Below are positions 19,985 through 31,323 of a stretch of DNA of 64,000 nt, piece after piece. The notes beneath the pieces are model-generated. The model saw nothing but the letters and a program-made list of their open reading frames with translations. It did no database searches and was not told the DNA's origin. A program made the translations under genes and the position numbers. Source of the DNA: Lithodes maja (Eukaryota > Arthropoda > Malacostraca > Decapoda > Lithodidae); contig JBAKBP010003220.1 in the NCBI GenBank assembly GCA_037953745.1, positions 62,001 through 126,000 on the forward strand, given 5' to 3'. Positions within the stretch are counted from its first letter, which is position 1, and every line of letters begins with the position of its first letter.

Positions 19985-21372
19985 TTAACCCCCTCCGACA
20001 TCTACGATGCGATCGCGTCATATGGCGGTATGCCCAAGAGTATCATTTGACGCGATCGCGTCATATGAACTTAGTGAAATAGCTCAATAAGTAAGTTATA
20101 TGACGCATTTGTGTCATATTGAGCTCAGTAAGTTAGGTAAGTTAGATCAGAATCTGTCGGTTGATGGCAACCCCAAATACCTCCGACTTCTATGGTACCT
20201 CAGTGTCAGAGAAATTGTTTTGAGGGAAATACCGGGCACTCCGCCACCCCATCAGTAAGTTAGCAACTTATGTCTGGGGGGGGGGCGGTAACCCTTTCAC
20301 ACATTTATGATGCAGAGGTTGCCAGATTAGCAATAAGAAATAGTTCTCTCACTCATATAATAACCTCTCCAAAATTAGTGTTCTGCCCACAGCTAATTCA
20401 AAGACAACTGCAGAGGTTGAAGTAACTAAACTAAAGGTTATTAAATAACCCTGATGGTAACAAAGGCTTTAACCCTTAACTGGCGGGGCCCGCCTTAAGT
20501 CGGGCTCCAATTTGCAGCAAGTTAGGAGCATTATTAAGGCTTTTAATCCTTAAAGATCGGGGTCGGACTTAAGTCCGGTTCCAATTTGCTGCAAGTTAGG
20601 AGCATTATTAAGGCTTTTAAAGGGTTAAAATCGAGTGCAAATGGCCGGGAGCGCAGCGGGCCAGACAGCCGACTCCCAGGGCTTACCGCCTCCCATTAAC
20701 TCATGTTCCCTGTGTTCTCGAGAGGCCGGCAGTGTAGCCAGTAGTGAGCATAGCTGGGAAAAATATGCCGCTATACGCTAAACTCCCATGTTACTGGTAT
20801 CACTGTATGAGAACCACGAGTGCTACGTAGCTCGTTCTGGTCTCATTTTGAAGCTTTTAGCACCTAGTTTTTTGCTAAATCAATTTTTGTTCATGCAGAT
20901 ACTTGATTTATCATGCAGGAGGGCCTGAATATGCCCAAATAAGCCCCAAACCCCCCGCTAGACAAGGGTTAAAGGGTTAAAATAGAGTGCAAATGGCCGG
21001 GAGCGCAGCAGGCCACACGTCCGACACCCAGGGCTTACCGCCGCCCACTGACTCACGCTCCCTCTGTTCTTGAGAGGCCGGCAGTGTTGCCAGTAGTGAG
21101 CGTAGCGGGAAAAAATATGCCGATATACGCTAAACTCCCATGTTAGTGGTACCACTGCGTGAGAATGACAAGTGCTACGTAGCTCGTTCTGGTCTCATTT
21201 TGAAGCTTTTAGAGCCTAGTTTTTGCTGAATACATTTCTTTTCATGCAGATACTTGATTGATCATTCAGGAGGGCCTGAATATGCCCAAAATAGCCCAAA
21301 ACCACCCCGCTAGACAAGGGTTAAAGTATCCCCAATAGGTTCAAAATCGCGTCATATGCGTGAAAGGGTTAA
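19985..21372. mobile_element. TTAA-bounded composite repeat with 352-bp tandem duplication
   Basis: TTAA at 19985-19988 followed by CCCCCTCCGACAT, and AAAGGG before TTAA at 21369-21372, give opposed termini beginning TTAACCC. Inside are a second TTAACCC end (20469) related to the MITE termini, a 74-bp period duplication (about 20507-20620) and a 352-bp tandem pair (about 20622-21323) whose units share GGCCGGGAGCGCAGC and GGAGGGCCTGAATATGCCC. Perfect palindromes TGACGCGATCGCGTCA (20048-20063) and CGGACTTAAGTCCG (20564-20577) are present. No coding sequence is seen. Confidence 0.55.
20622..21323. repeat. 352-bp tandem duplication
   Basis: Two diverged units lie head to tail. Landmarks repeat at a constant offset, for example GGCCGGGAGCGCAG at 20643 and 20995. 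Both end with CCGCTAGACAAGGGTTAAAG. Confidence 0.85.
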
Positions 21373-21791
21373 TAATTTTACAGGTACTGTTCTTTAAGCA
21401 TCATGCCCTACTTAATTTAGATAGGTTAGTGGACTAAGGCATTTCATGATTTTTTTTTTTTTTCAAGGCCAGTTCCTTTGTCAAAACATTTAATATAATT
21501 TGGTAACGACAATCAAAGAATATTTTGTATTTTCCAAAACTACTTAAATTTTCATGAATTTGTTTTATTCATGGCAATAAAACTCTCCATTGACTGTAGC
21601 ATAGATATAGGAATCCAATTCAATTTCTTTGACATTGGGAAAGAACACGACAACGTGTTTCTGGGAGATATATAGACACATGAAGTGCGCTCCATAGGTA
21701 TTTACTGGGACTGGGAGGCTTGAAGGATAACTAAGTCTTCCAGTTTAATCATGTCCTTTCTTAATGTACTGGTAAATATTTAGAGAAAATT
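21373..21791. other. non-coding stretch, no gene seen
   Basis: AT-rich with a 14-T run near 21451; no feature is recognised. Confidence 0.5.
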
Positions 21792-21912
21792 ATCTGTCTT
21801 TCCTCTAACGTCTTTCCTTCTTGCTGGAAGTTAGCTCTCATTCAACCTGTCCCAAAGAAGGGTGACCGATCTCAACCCACCAACTATAGTAGAATTGCTC
21901 TCATTTCTTAAG
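21792..21912 (+). pseudogene. jockey-like LINE fragment (RT N-terminal piece)
   Basis: It matches 3920-4050 of LINE H: CTTGCTGGAAGTTAGCTCTC, then the KKGDRSQPTNY-type block and ATTGCTCTCAT. It is about 120 bp with no flanking element sequence. Confidence 0.75.
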
Positions 21913-22003
21913 ACAAAAGTGCACAAGAGCCTCCTCACCACGCTTCAATCGGGTCACATTTGTTACTCAGACACTTTCTTCGACCCCAGGAAGGAACACA
22001 CCT

Positions 22004-22231
22004 GTGAGGACATCAACAGACAATGATACACAAACCAGAGATGGCCACTCAAGACATCGTGAGGAAGGAACAGTACATACACATAAAAACACCACACACC
22101 CTTCTTGCCCCGAGATGCACCACTGCCGTGGCGCGGATTCCCAGAAGGGCTACCGCAGTCAACCCAGACCCTCCTCCGAGCACAGCCGCCCCTCTAGCCG
22201 CAAAATGATCCACCGAGAAGAACGACGGAAA
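22004..22231 (+). other. open stretch ending at a splice-donor-like site, unrecognised
   Basis: An Arg/His/Ser-rich open frame of 76 codons runs to CGGAAAAG followed by GTAAGCC at 22232. A similar GGAAAAG/GTAATT occurs near 23229-23242. This could be an untranslated or coding exon of a host transcript, but no acceptor, partner exon or domain was recognised, so it may be chance. Confidence 0.15.
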
Positions 22232-23782
22232 AGGTAAGCCTATCTCAGCCCATCAGTAGAGTTGGATTGATACTAATACCACACAGGTAGAATTAGTATT
22301 AGGAAGACATGGGACTATTAACCGATAAATTACCTTGAGGGAGTAAGACATTGGTGTAACTACTCTACGCATTTCTCGAAGGTACCTTGGATTTGCTAGT
22401 ATCCTTGTTGGACCACACTTGTGACCACCCAACATCTTTACATTGCCTTGGTACATGATTTACTATAATTAGAATATGCAGTACTGACAAGTGCTCTAGT
22501 TCTAGTAAACATAAAACAAATAGTAAGGCTGGTTGGAAGAGCGTAACATACTGGTGAAACGGCTTCCTTCTTAGTCAGGACTTGTAGTGGAGGGTGTAAA
22601 ACACTGGTGAAACTGTTAAAATCTTGAGATGTGTTGGCTACACATTGGCCTGCAAACAACCAGTATGGTTTACCTGCAAACAACAGGTATGGTTGTTTTC
22701 ACCCTTGGCCAGTTAGCTCAAGAGTTGCGTACAAATATTGGGTGTTACTTAAGTAAATTTACGTTTTACTGTATACTATCATTATATTACCTAGTATAAT
22801 GGCATGTAGATTGTCTTTAATTTGTAGGGTAGATTACCCTGATAATTAAATTATCGAGAATGGGATGATGTCATCAGCTGATGATGTGAGTGGGAGGTGT
22901 ATGCGGATTGCGGGGTGGTTAGGAACGTAAGTGGGGAGTCGGTTGGTAGTGATCGCGGGGAGAGGTTGTGCTAGCAATAGTGGGGAGAGGTTGTCCGGTG
23001 TGGTTCTGGAACTGGTGGTCTGATGCCTGGGCTAGCAGATGGTGTAAATAGTGAGTTGGATGTGGTATCTGGCTTGTTTGGCATTACATGGCATTGTAGT
23101 TGTTTGTGCTGTGGTTTTGGTGTATTGGCGTTTGTGCTTCTTTGTCGCGATAGTAGTTGGTTATTTCGCTGAGTGGCTGGTTGACCTTGGAGGGTTCGAC
23201 ATTGTTCTGAAGTGAGAGCTACGCATCGGAAAAGGTAATTGTTTACATGTATAAAATATATTTGGAGTATTTGGGATTATATTACATAGGCAGATTAGCC
23301 TAACTAGATTTAGCAGAAACAACTCCCTACTTAAGTCCTACGATACGAGAGCGTAAGACACTGGTGAAACAGCTCGTACTTGTATAAACCCAAGCTCCAA
23401 TATCAAAATTCTTCCAGAGATTACTGTAGGAAGTCAAGGTCAAGGACTCGTACTGGAAGGCATAAGACACTGGTGAAACGACTCCCTACTTAAGTCCTAC
23501 GATACAAGAGTGTAAGACACTGGTGAAACTGCTCGGATTCGTATAAGACCTCACCCTCGCAGATCTTCAGAAGACCCTCAAGGAAATCTTCACTAACTCT
23601 GCAACCGTCACACGGCAGGATCACCACTACGGACCAGGACATCATCGGGAATACAATGCAGCCGCATCTTCAAAGACCGTCGGAACCTGCCAAAGATCTT
23701 CCCTGTGAGGAGCCTAGTGGATCCTCGATCGTGCTTTTATATAACTACCTATACATGTCTGATGTAGCATTGTACCTCTAGG
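22232..23782. repeat. region with six copies of a 22-25 bp motif
   Basis: Copies resembling GAGGGYGTAAGACACTGGTGAAAC start near 22337, 22537, 22589, 23347, 23456 and 23508. Two of them (23347, 23508) lie in a longer duplicated block that also contains CTCCCTACTTAAGTCCTACG. Between them, 22860-23220 is GT-rich. No gene is recognised. Confidence 0.6.
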
Positions 23783-24273
23783 GGAGGTGTGGTGGAGTGG
23801 TCATGCCACTGGATTGGTAATCCAATGGACCCGGGTTCAAATCCCGATATGTCAATGGGAAGATATAATTGGGATTGAATTTGTGCTGTACCTAGTATCA
23901 GTGCATTACCACAAAGCCCACCGAAATGCCAAAAAATGCCCTCATTGTTCCCCGATTAAATAACACTGTATGAATATTCCCATATTCAAAATATGTTACA
24001 GGGGGACAATGCCTAGTGAGTTCACTGCTCAATAGGTGGCGTTCTGAGAGTGAGGGTCTGAGTCTGGAGGGTGAGACGGTGAAGCACTTGAGCAAAGCAA
24101 TCATCCGCTTCAGAGATGGAGCTGCTTCGAGCCATGATGGATGCTTCACATGTCTCACTCCCCAGACTGGAACAAGACCTCACGGGCTTCACCGTGTTGA
24201 GCGGTGGAATGTACAGGCTCTCAGCCTATGCCCGAGAGGGAGTAGTTGGAATATAGAAAAAAAAACAAAAAAA
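23783..24273 (+). mobile_element. tRNA-derived SINE-like element
   Basis: The head resembles a tRNA. An A-box-like TGGTGGAGTGG lies at 23790-23800. It is followed by an anticodon-arm-like fold with loop TTGGTAA (anticodon GGT, threonine type) and a B box GGGTTCAAATCCC at 23833-23845. About 400 bp of unrelated body follows, ending in an A-rich tail (about 24257-24273). The acceptor stem does not pair convincingly, so a functional tRNA gene is unlikely. Confidence 0.6.
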
Positions 24274-24429
24274 TCATATGTTACTGCCAAATAAGAATAA
24301 TCTATGCATGTACTCTGCGTTATATTATCTTCTATTGCCTTCTTGCTTGTGTTTGTGTTGATCTCCTTTTCCTCAGTCGAGTAAGAACCTACCTAATAAG
24401 TCAATACAACCTCAGTAAAAACATGCACA

Positions 24430-25509
24430 AATCTCAAATTTCCAAACTATCCTCTTTCGGTCCTATCCTTCAATCGGTGCCTTCGACTCTAATTTCCATT
24501 ATGACCGCTCCATAGCTGCAGTTGTGGACGGCCATCGCTCACTTCCACAACCTATCAACTCCGGTGTTCCTTAGGGTACTGTCCCATATCCAATTTTTTT
24601 TCTAATATTCATTAATGATCTCCTCAACTGTACTTCTTGTCCTATCCACTCACATGCTGATGACTCTACCTTACACTATTCAACTAGTCTTTCACAACAA
24701 CCGAGCAAGCAGTTGATCGAACAATCACGTGACAGGGCCATGGACTGCCTGTTTTCTGATTTATCAATTATATCTGATTGGGGCAGGGAAAATCATGTAA
24801 CTTTCAACGCCTTAAAGACCCAATATCTCCCTCCTACCCATTGCAATCTTCAGCAAGACTATCAATTACTCTCGAACAATACACAAATCAACTCTTCATC
24901 TTCTCTCAATATTCTAGGTATATCTTTTCATCCGACCTTTTTTTGGAAAGATCATATTACCACTCTTGTTATAATGGCTTCCCAAAAGTTGGGTGTGCTC
25001 AACCGTATTTGGGTTCTTCACCCCCGCGCAGCATCTTGCTCTGTATCGGGGCACAGTGCGCCCATGTATCGAGTATTGTTTGCATGTGTGGGGAGGTTCC
25101 ATCCATACTGCTCTTCTCGAAAGAGTAGAATCAAAAGTATCTCGCCTTATTAGCTCACTTTCTCTTACTAATTCCCTACAATCTCTTTCTACACTCTGCA
25201 ATGTTGCACCTGTTTCACTCTTCTATCGCTATTACAAAAATCAGTATTCTTCAGAGCTGTCTCAGTGCATACTCTCTCCCTTGCGGCAAATCTGTTCTTT
25301 GAGTTGCCAAAAACTCTTTCATCAATAACAAATGTAATGGACTGTTTAATTCTAGATCTTCCCAAGTCTTCTGGCAAGCAGATTAAACCCTCTTCATCAA
25401 TTATATTCCTCGTCCTTCCCTCCTGTTTACTCCGACAGTACCATCGTCACTTCATCTTCTGACAAAGTTGAACTCTTCACTCAAACTTTTGCTAAAAACT
25501 CCACTTTGG
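24430..25509 (+). pseudogene. jockey-like LINE G, rearranged RT fragment
   Basis: Broken frames match the 3' half of LINE H: SKLSSFGPI, a degenerate VPQG region near 24560, a YADDS-equivalent near 24655, SDWGRENHVTFNALKTQ, SLNILGISF and RVESKVSRLISSLSLTNSLQ. At about 25290 the text jumps back to the linker upstream of RT (matching 3528-3745, ending ACTCCACTTTGGATGATT at 25515). The copy is thus rearranged. It is cut at about 25512 by the 3' tail of the 2A-bearing LINE; a further H-like piece appears at 46541-46680. Confidence 0.72.
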
Positions 25510-25511
25510 AT

Positions 25512-25512
25512 G

Positions 25513-25546
<34 letters not shown>

Positions 25547-27895
25547 GAGATGCCGAAGTCTCCAACCAGGGTGCAGAAACACCAGCAAGATGAATCCACA
25601 CAAAACACCCGGAGGCACTGGAGAGAGACTACGGAAACTTAGGAACAAAAAACATATACTGTATACTGTACATATATTAAACACAGATAACATATTATGC
25701 AGTGGAGGATATCAAGTATAAATATAATACAATAAAATATAATAAAATAAGTTTAAAAATTAGAATTAATGCTGCAAAAAAACATTAATTCTAGACTTAA
25801 AAATGGAGATATGAGCTGAATTGACTAGCTCATTTGGCAACGTATTCCACAAATCAACCATGGCCGGTACAAAACACCGTGAAAACTGTGTAGTAGAAAA
25901 ATTAACACTGATCATGGCTAGATCATTAAGATTGCTTGTGAATCTAGTTGCACGAGCCCGGACATAAGGCCCAGGCAGAACCCCATGTAAGGGATGCTGA
26001 GGGTTGTTAAAAACTTTAAATAAAAGACTAAGGGCACCAACTTTACGTCGATGACACAGATCAAGAGACAAATGAGGTAGAATAAAACTGATATAATTTA
26101 GTGACCTGTCAAGCAACTTGAGATGACAGTCAGCTGCTGACAACCAGACAGGTGAGCAGTACTCGAATTGTGGCAAAATAAAAGCATAACAAGACTTGAT
26201 AACTGTGGCGTCACAAGCAAATGTTTTATAAACCTTGCGAAGCAGACCAATGTTTTGGGAAATGGAAGACGAGAAAGAACGAATATGTTTTCAAAAGTAA
26301 GTTTGCGTTTGTTAGGAGTTACTCTTGATCCCAGAGTATCCACATTCTCAATTTGCTCGCCAGAAACTTGTAGATAAGGATGGGGAGGATCGAAGGTACG
26401 AGATCTGCTGATGATAATGGAGTGTGTTTTACTAGCATTAAGTTTCATGCCCCAAAGTTCACACCATGATGTAATTTTGGCTAAATCCCTATTCAGAGCA
26501 GTAGCAATTACGTGTCGATCTATTGGTGATGGAATTGACGCATATAAAGTTGTATCATCGGCATAGGAGATTAGTTTATTTTCAAGCTCGGAACACAGGT
26601 CAGCAGTAAAAATTATAAAAAGCAAAGGCCCAAGGACACTGCCTTGTGGAATGCCAGAAACAGGAACAGAAGGGGAATGACACCCATCAATGACCACAGA
26701 CTGAGATCTTTTCGTCAAAAAATCTTCAAAGATCCTTAAAAAATTGCCACCAATACCGATGAGCTGTAACTTATACAGAAGTGCTTTAGTTCTGCTTTTG
26801 ACTTAGTCAACCATAAAGTCAATAGCCACGACACGAGACTCGTGTCCCTGGTCTAATGAAGATTGCAAGTCATAGGTGAGTATCAGAATCGCATCACATG
26901 TACCCAGTCCCTTACGAAAACCAAACTGTGAGTTTGGTATCAAATTATTACTATTACAATAAGAGGAAAGGCGTCTGGACAAAAGCCTCTCATAGAGCTT
27001 GGATAGGATAGGCGTAATGATAGGGCGATATTCATTAGGAGATGATGAGGCAGTATTTCCCTTTGGAATAGGAGTGATAATAGCCTTACGCCAGCAAAGA
27101 GGAAAACTACCTGATTTCAAGAGCAACCTAAACACCACGGCCAATTTAGGTGCCAAAATCACTGCAACCTTTTTACAAAAGAGAGGGAAAAACCCATCCG
27201 GGTCTGTGCCACCATAGGTATCAAGATCCAGCAGTACCTTTTCAGTTCAGCTGATTTGAATACCATTGAATTGAGGTTGGGTCTAGGGAAACATGTCAAT
27301 GGCAAAGATAATTCCTGATTACTCTGCTTATTAATACAAATATTAGATAGAATATTGGCCTTCGATAATGGATCAAAAGAGATGGAGCCAACAGAATCAC
27401 AAAGGGAGGCATGGAGGAATCTATTCCAAATAAAGAGGATTTCAAAGCGGACCACCATTTATGAGGCTGTGTAGCTCCTGCCAGAACATCCTGAAGATGG
27501 GAGTTATAATCCCTCTCAGCACCATCATAAACTCTCTGCGCAGCTGCCCTTTTAAAAACATAATTTTCCCAATGCAAGGGGGTTTGATTACGCCTCCATA
27601 GACGATATGCAGCCTGTTTGTCATCAAATGCACGCTTGCAGTCATCATTAAACCATGCTTTATCCCTGATATGAGACTTAATTGTTTTTGATGGAACTCT
27701 TTTGCGAAGGATACCAAGAAGGGAATTGTTGAGAGCTGAACCGGGTCATGAGATCTTAGTATGTGATTCCACTCAATATTACAAACATCATTACAAACGT
27801 TGTCCCAGTTAACCCGGGATTTAAGGTAGACTTTACGTGAGAGAGTAATATCAGGACAGAAAAATCAAGCTTAATTTTACACATGATGGCATTTG
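25512..27895 (-). pseudogene. 2A-bearing LINE F, 3' part: linker, RT and 3' UTR
   Basis: Read on the minus strand, the first residues after 27895 complete the endonuclease SDHN motif left open at 45249. The linker follows, then the RT: an ITPIPKGN block near 27070, PNEYRPI, SQFGFRKGLGTCDA near 26920, SGIPQGSVLGPLLF near 26660, YADDTTLYAS near 26560 and ELWGMKLNASKT. The C-terminal block VDLWNTLPNELV ends at a stop at 25766. The 3' UTR ends in an ATT/AAT microsatellite tail (25512-25545). Frameshifts are numerous. The clade is probably CR1/Rex1-like, judged from 2A plus microsatellite tail and RT motifs; jockey is an alternative. Confidence 0.75.
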
Positions 27896-29685
27896 TTACG
27901 ACTGGGGTTCAAATATATCAGGGCTCTTATTCATTGGACTAGTAATGGCATAAATGTTACAACGGAAAGCGCTAGCTCTAACCTCTGAAGTATATTCCCA
28001 GTGAACAAAGAACACAAATACTCTACAGAGTTCTATATGCAATAATAGGCTATCAAACTCTCAATAAATGTGCGTCTACTCTAGGCTTAATGTTATGTGA
28101 AAACAGCCTATTACTACCTATAACCGAAGGTGCTTGGTTATGGTATGCAAAGTAAGGTGGTAAGAGAAGTTACAGTTTACGTTACTTTAATCAATAAATA
28201 TCAGGCACTCCTGCATGAAAGAAAGTGCACTAAAGTCCTTCAACACTAACAAGGAATCTTCTTTAAATGTTAGATGCTATAAAGATGCTCGTATCGGAAA
28301 TGGAACCCAAAAAGGCAGGCAGTGGAACAATGCTCGTGCAGGCTATGCACACAAAAAGGCAGAATATATAATGCCGTCGGAGCCAAGAATATCCTAAACA
28401 CTACAACACTAGTAATAATCGCCACGACAATACAGTATTCCTATCAACAAAAAAGAGCCTAAGTCGTTTGTATCTCAATACATCAAACTAGGCTGCGAAA
28501 TGCTTGTGTAATCATAAATGGGTATGCATAAAAAGAGTAATTAGGTTAATATACTTAATGTCTACTATGATTGATAAAGTCTAGCTAGAGTCAATGATAC
28601 GAGATACTGGTGCGCATGGCATGCTGCATAGCCTAGTGCAAATCTCAAGTCTGTGCGTCAAATATTACGTTATAATGAAGGGTAGCTCTCTTGAGAAACC
28701 TTAATACCGAAGTATTAAGCGTTCTCCTGGCGTACCTCAAAGACAAACAATCGAGACTAGAACAGTGCAGAATGGTATAGGCAAAAAGCCCTCATTCGTG
28801 CATGCTCTACTCTCAATGGCACACAGACTAGAATTTACTCAATCAACTCCAGTTCTCAGGTATGTCGTGCCGCTTTTAACTGAAGCCAGCACTCATAGGA
28901 AACAATACCTATAATTATATCAGACTCCTAGTCTAGCATTATCTAATCCAGCAGAACACTAATAATTATAGGAAGCGGCAATATGAAAGCCAACCAATGC
29001 TTCGTGATCCACTTATCTTAACAACTAACATACATAGGCTATATCAGACCTTAACACACAATACAACTGGCCAGCATGAAGCTGATTTTGCAGAGTTAAC
29101 CAGAGGGGGTATAATATTAATAAAAGGTGGTAAAAGATATGGAAAATGAGAGAGATAGGCAGAGGAAAAGATTCTCAGGTACGGAGCGGGGAGAGATAGC
29201 AAGGGAAAAAAGATGGGTGTGTTCTAGAAACCAGATCTGAGGGAGAGAGTGGCGAGAACTGTATATATACTCGCACTAGCTCAAGCCGCGTGGGAAAAAG
29301 GCGGTTACAAGTCAACTAACCACTAACAAAGCTTGCAGCATGGTAAGGACCTCCCTCCACCAACCCCCGCGAGGCAGCCAGCCGTGACGTCATCGAGCGG
29401 GACAAAAAACACTGCGCGCCCCCTCTCACTCTGTTCTACTCTCTCTCTCCCTCCCAGATCCCATCATTACTAGTTAATGATAAAACATATACTTTACAAT
29501 TAAATATATAAAGCCTTGACATGGGCGAAAACAAAGAGCCTTTCTGGACTGCCCATGACACGAGCTTTCATATGAAATAAAGCACACTCTAATACATAAA
29601 CTGTAGCCCCATCCACTGCCCTGGCGATCCTAGTGAGTCACTGTAGGACAAGCCATGCGGTTCTAACGGAGTGGTCAACGTCACA
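27896..29685 (-). repeat. 3' LTR of element B
   Basis: On the plus strand it reads TGTTACGACTGGGG to CAACGTCACA. It is the same family as the LTRs of A and equal in length to the partner at 43455-45244. Confidence 0.95.
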
Positions 29686-30162
29686 CCCCCCCCCAAGATT
29701 TTTCTCAGAGGCCCCAAGGCTCACAAAAATCTGATGGTTAGAACCCATGCTGTATCTCCACTTCCCATCACCCAGCGGCAGTAAAATATATGGCACAGTT
29801 CTTCAACAATTTTTTTTTTTTCAAAATTATAACCCTCCCAACACAATAGGTTAAATTATATGTAGTTATGCTCCTCAAGAGCGAGCTTCTCTAGCCCAGC
29901 ATTCTGAGAGGAGTGCAACTCAGAATTACTGCTATAACATACTGAAAAAATTCAACTATCAAAGAAAGTTTTTTATTTGATTTTTATGTTTTTAATTTGT
30001 TTATTTCGGCTGCACTATAGGGGCAAGCCTAGTTTTTTTCTTCTATACCAAACGCTCAACTCCTGCTTTACGACCCAATACGCTGGGCTACAACCGCGAG
30101 CCAACAAGCACCAAGCGCAAAATACTATTCAAACTAAAGCAGGAGGCTACCCGTGTGTCAAT
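29686..30162 (-). other. polypurine tract and 3' untranslated interior of element B
   Basis: A nine-C run (29686-29694; G on the element strand) with AAGATTTTT abuts the LTR and is the plus-strand primer. No coding sequence lies up to the RNase H stop at 30163. Confidence 0.75.
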
Positions 30163-30697
30163 CTACCCAGGATCATCTACCCTCGAAAGACAATCTGCAA
30201 TCATGTTGTCACAACCGGCAATATGGCGTATGTCCAGGTTATATTCCTGTAACATTAGCGACCACCTGGTCAGCCTCATATTCCGATTGTGAAACTGGTT
30301 AAAAAACTTGAGAGGGTGATGATCTGTGTAAATTACAACGACTGGACCATAGGCTGGAACATAGACCTCGAAATGCCTCAGTGCAAGGACAATTGCCAGC
30401 AGCTTTTTCTCGACAACAGAGTAGTTCTTTTGGGCTGAATTGAACTTCTTCGAGTAGAAACTAACAGGATGTTCCAGCCCATCATCGTCCTTTTGCATAA
30501 GGACGGCACCAGCCCCCACACCACTAGCATCCGTTGCTAGTTGGAAAGGTAGGCTAAAGTCAGGGGCCCTGAGGATCGGGTGAGTGCACAACAGGTGTTT
30601 TACTACGCTAAACGCCTTCTCACACTCAGGCGCCCATTTGAATTTCTTATCCTTCGCTAAAATATCTGTCAGAGGTGCTAGCACGGTAGAGTACCCC
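30163..30697 (-). pseudogene. pol: Pol of element B: RT thumb junction and RNase H
   Basis: The open frame to the stop at 30163 gives LAPLTDILAKDKKFKWAPEC, then an RNase H with LATDASGVGAGAV, VVEKKLLAIVLALRHFEV, IYTDHHPLKFF and AGCDNMIADCLSR, which retains the conserved acidic residues. It ends in DDPG and a stop. RNase H is the last domain of this Pol because integrase lies upstream. It is separated from the RT at 31324 only by the TTAA MITE; deleting the MITE plus one TTAA would restore frame continuity. Confidence 0.88.
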
Positions 30698-31323
30698 TTA
30701 ACCTGACAAGCGCGAAATAGACCTAGGGGCTAGGGTAGTTATTTGTGCATTTCTAGCCTTGGATTCTGACAGAATTAGTTATATTTACAATATAGAGCAT
30801 TATTTGTTTTCGGTATGCTTTTATTTTACATATAAATTATGATGTATATATGAACCTTCAAGAGTGCTAAAATAAGTGGGAAAAGCATTTGGGTGGTGAA
30901 AAACGAAGATATTGGCCACCCGGTCATAATCTCAGGCGAGAGAGAGCCACAGGCAACCCTCCTCTCTCGCTGTCTGTGAGGTAACTGAGACGAGCGGGGC
31001 GGTGTGGACCGGTGTCTGGGTGTTACATAACGATCTTTTCTGCAACCCACTTGTGCTACATTATCGCGGGAGAGAAAAATAACCGATAAATGATGATAAT
31101 AAGAGGAAAAATAGGTGATAATTGAGGAGGGGAGGGAGGGGAGAATAAGGTGGGATTTACATGGATGAGTACTGGAGGGGAATTATCTCACCTAGAGACA
31201 AATTCCTTTGTTTTGATAGGCCCTTTTTTTTTTGGAAGGCTTTTTTATGGTCTTGCTTCCGTGAGGCCTATCGCATTCCCTATAGGAAGCCTTCCGTGAG
31301 GCCTATCGCGCTTGCCGGGTTAA
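30698..31323. mobile_element. TTAA-flanked MITE (second family) inside element B
   Basis: TTAA lies at 30698-30701 and 31320-31323. Left terminus CCTGACAAGCGCGA and right terminus (reverse complement) CCCGGCAAGCGCGA form clear terminal inverted repeats. The body of 618 bp has no transposase and carries a short tandem near its right end (GTGAGGCCTATCGC repeated). Its termini differ from the MITE family at 4146/13906/16782. Confidence 0.9.

Noticed and set aside
22337..23529. CRISPR-like array
   Set aside because: The repeated motif has irregular spacing of tens to hundreds of bases, and the sequence is plainly eukaryotic.
23783..23855. Functional tRNA-Thr gene
   Set aside because: The acceptor stem does not pair well and the segment continues into a SINE body with an A-rich tail.
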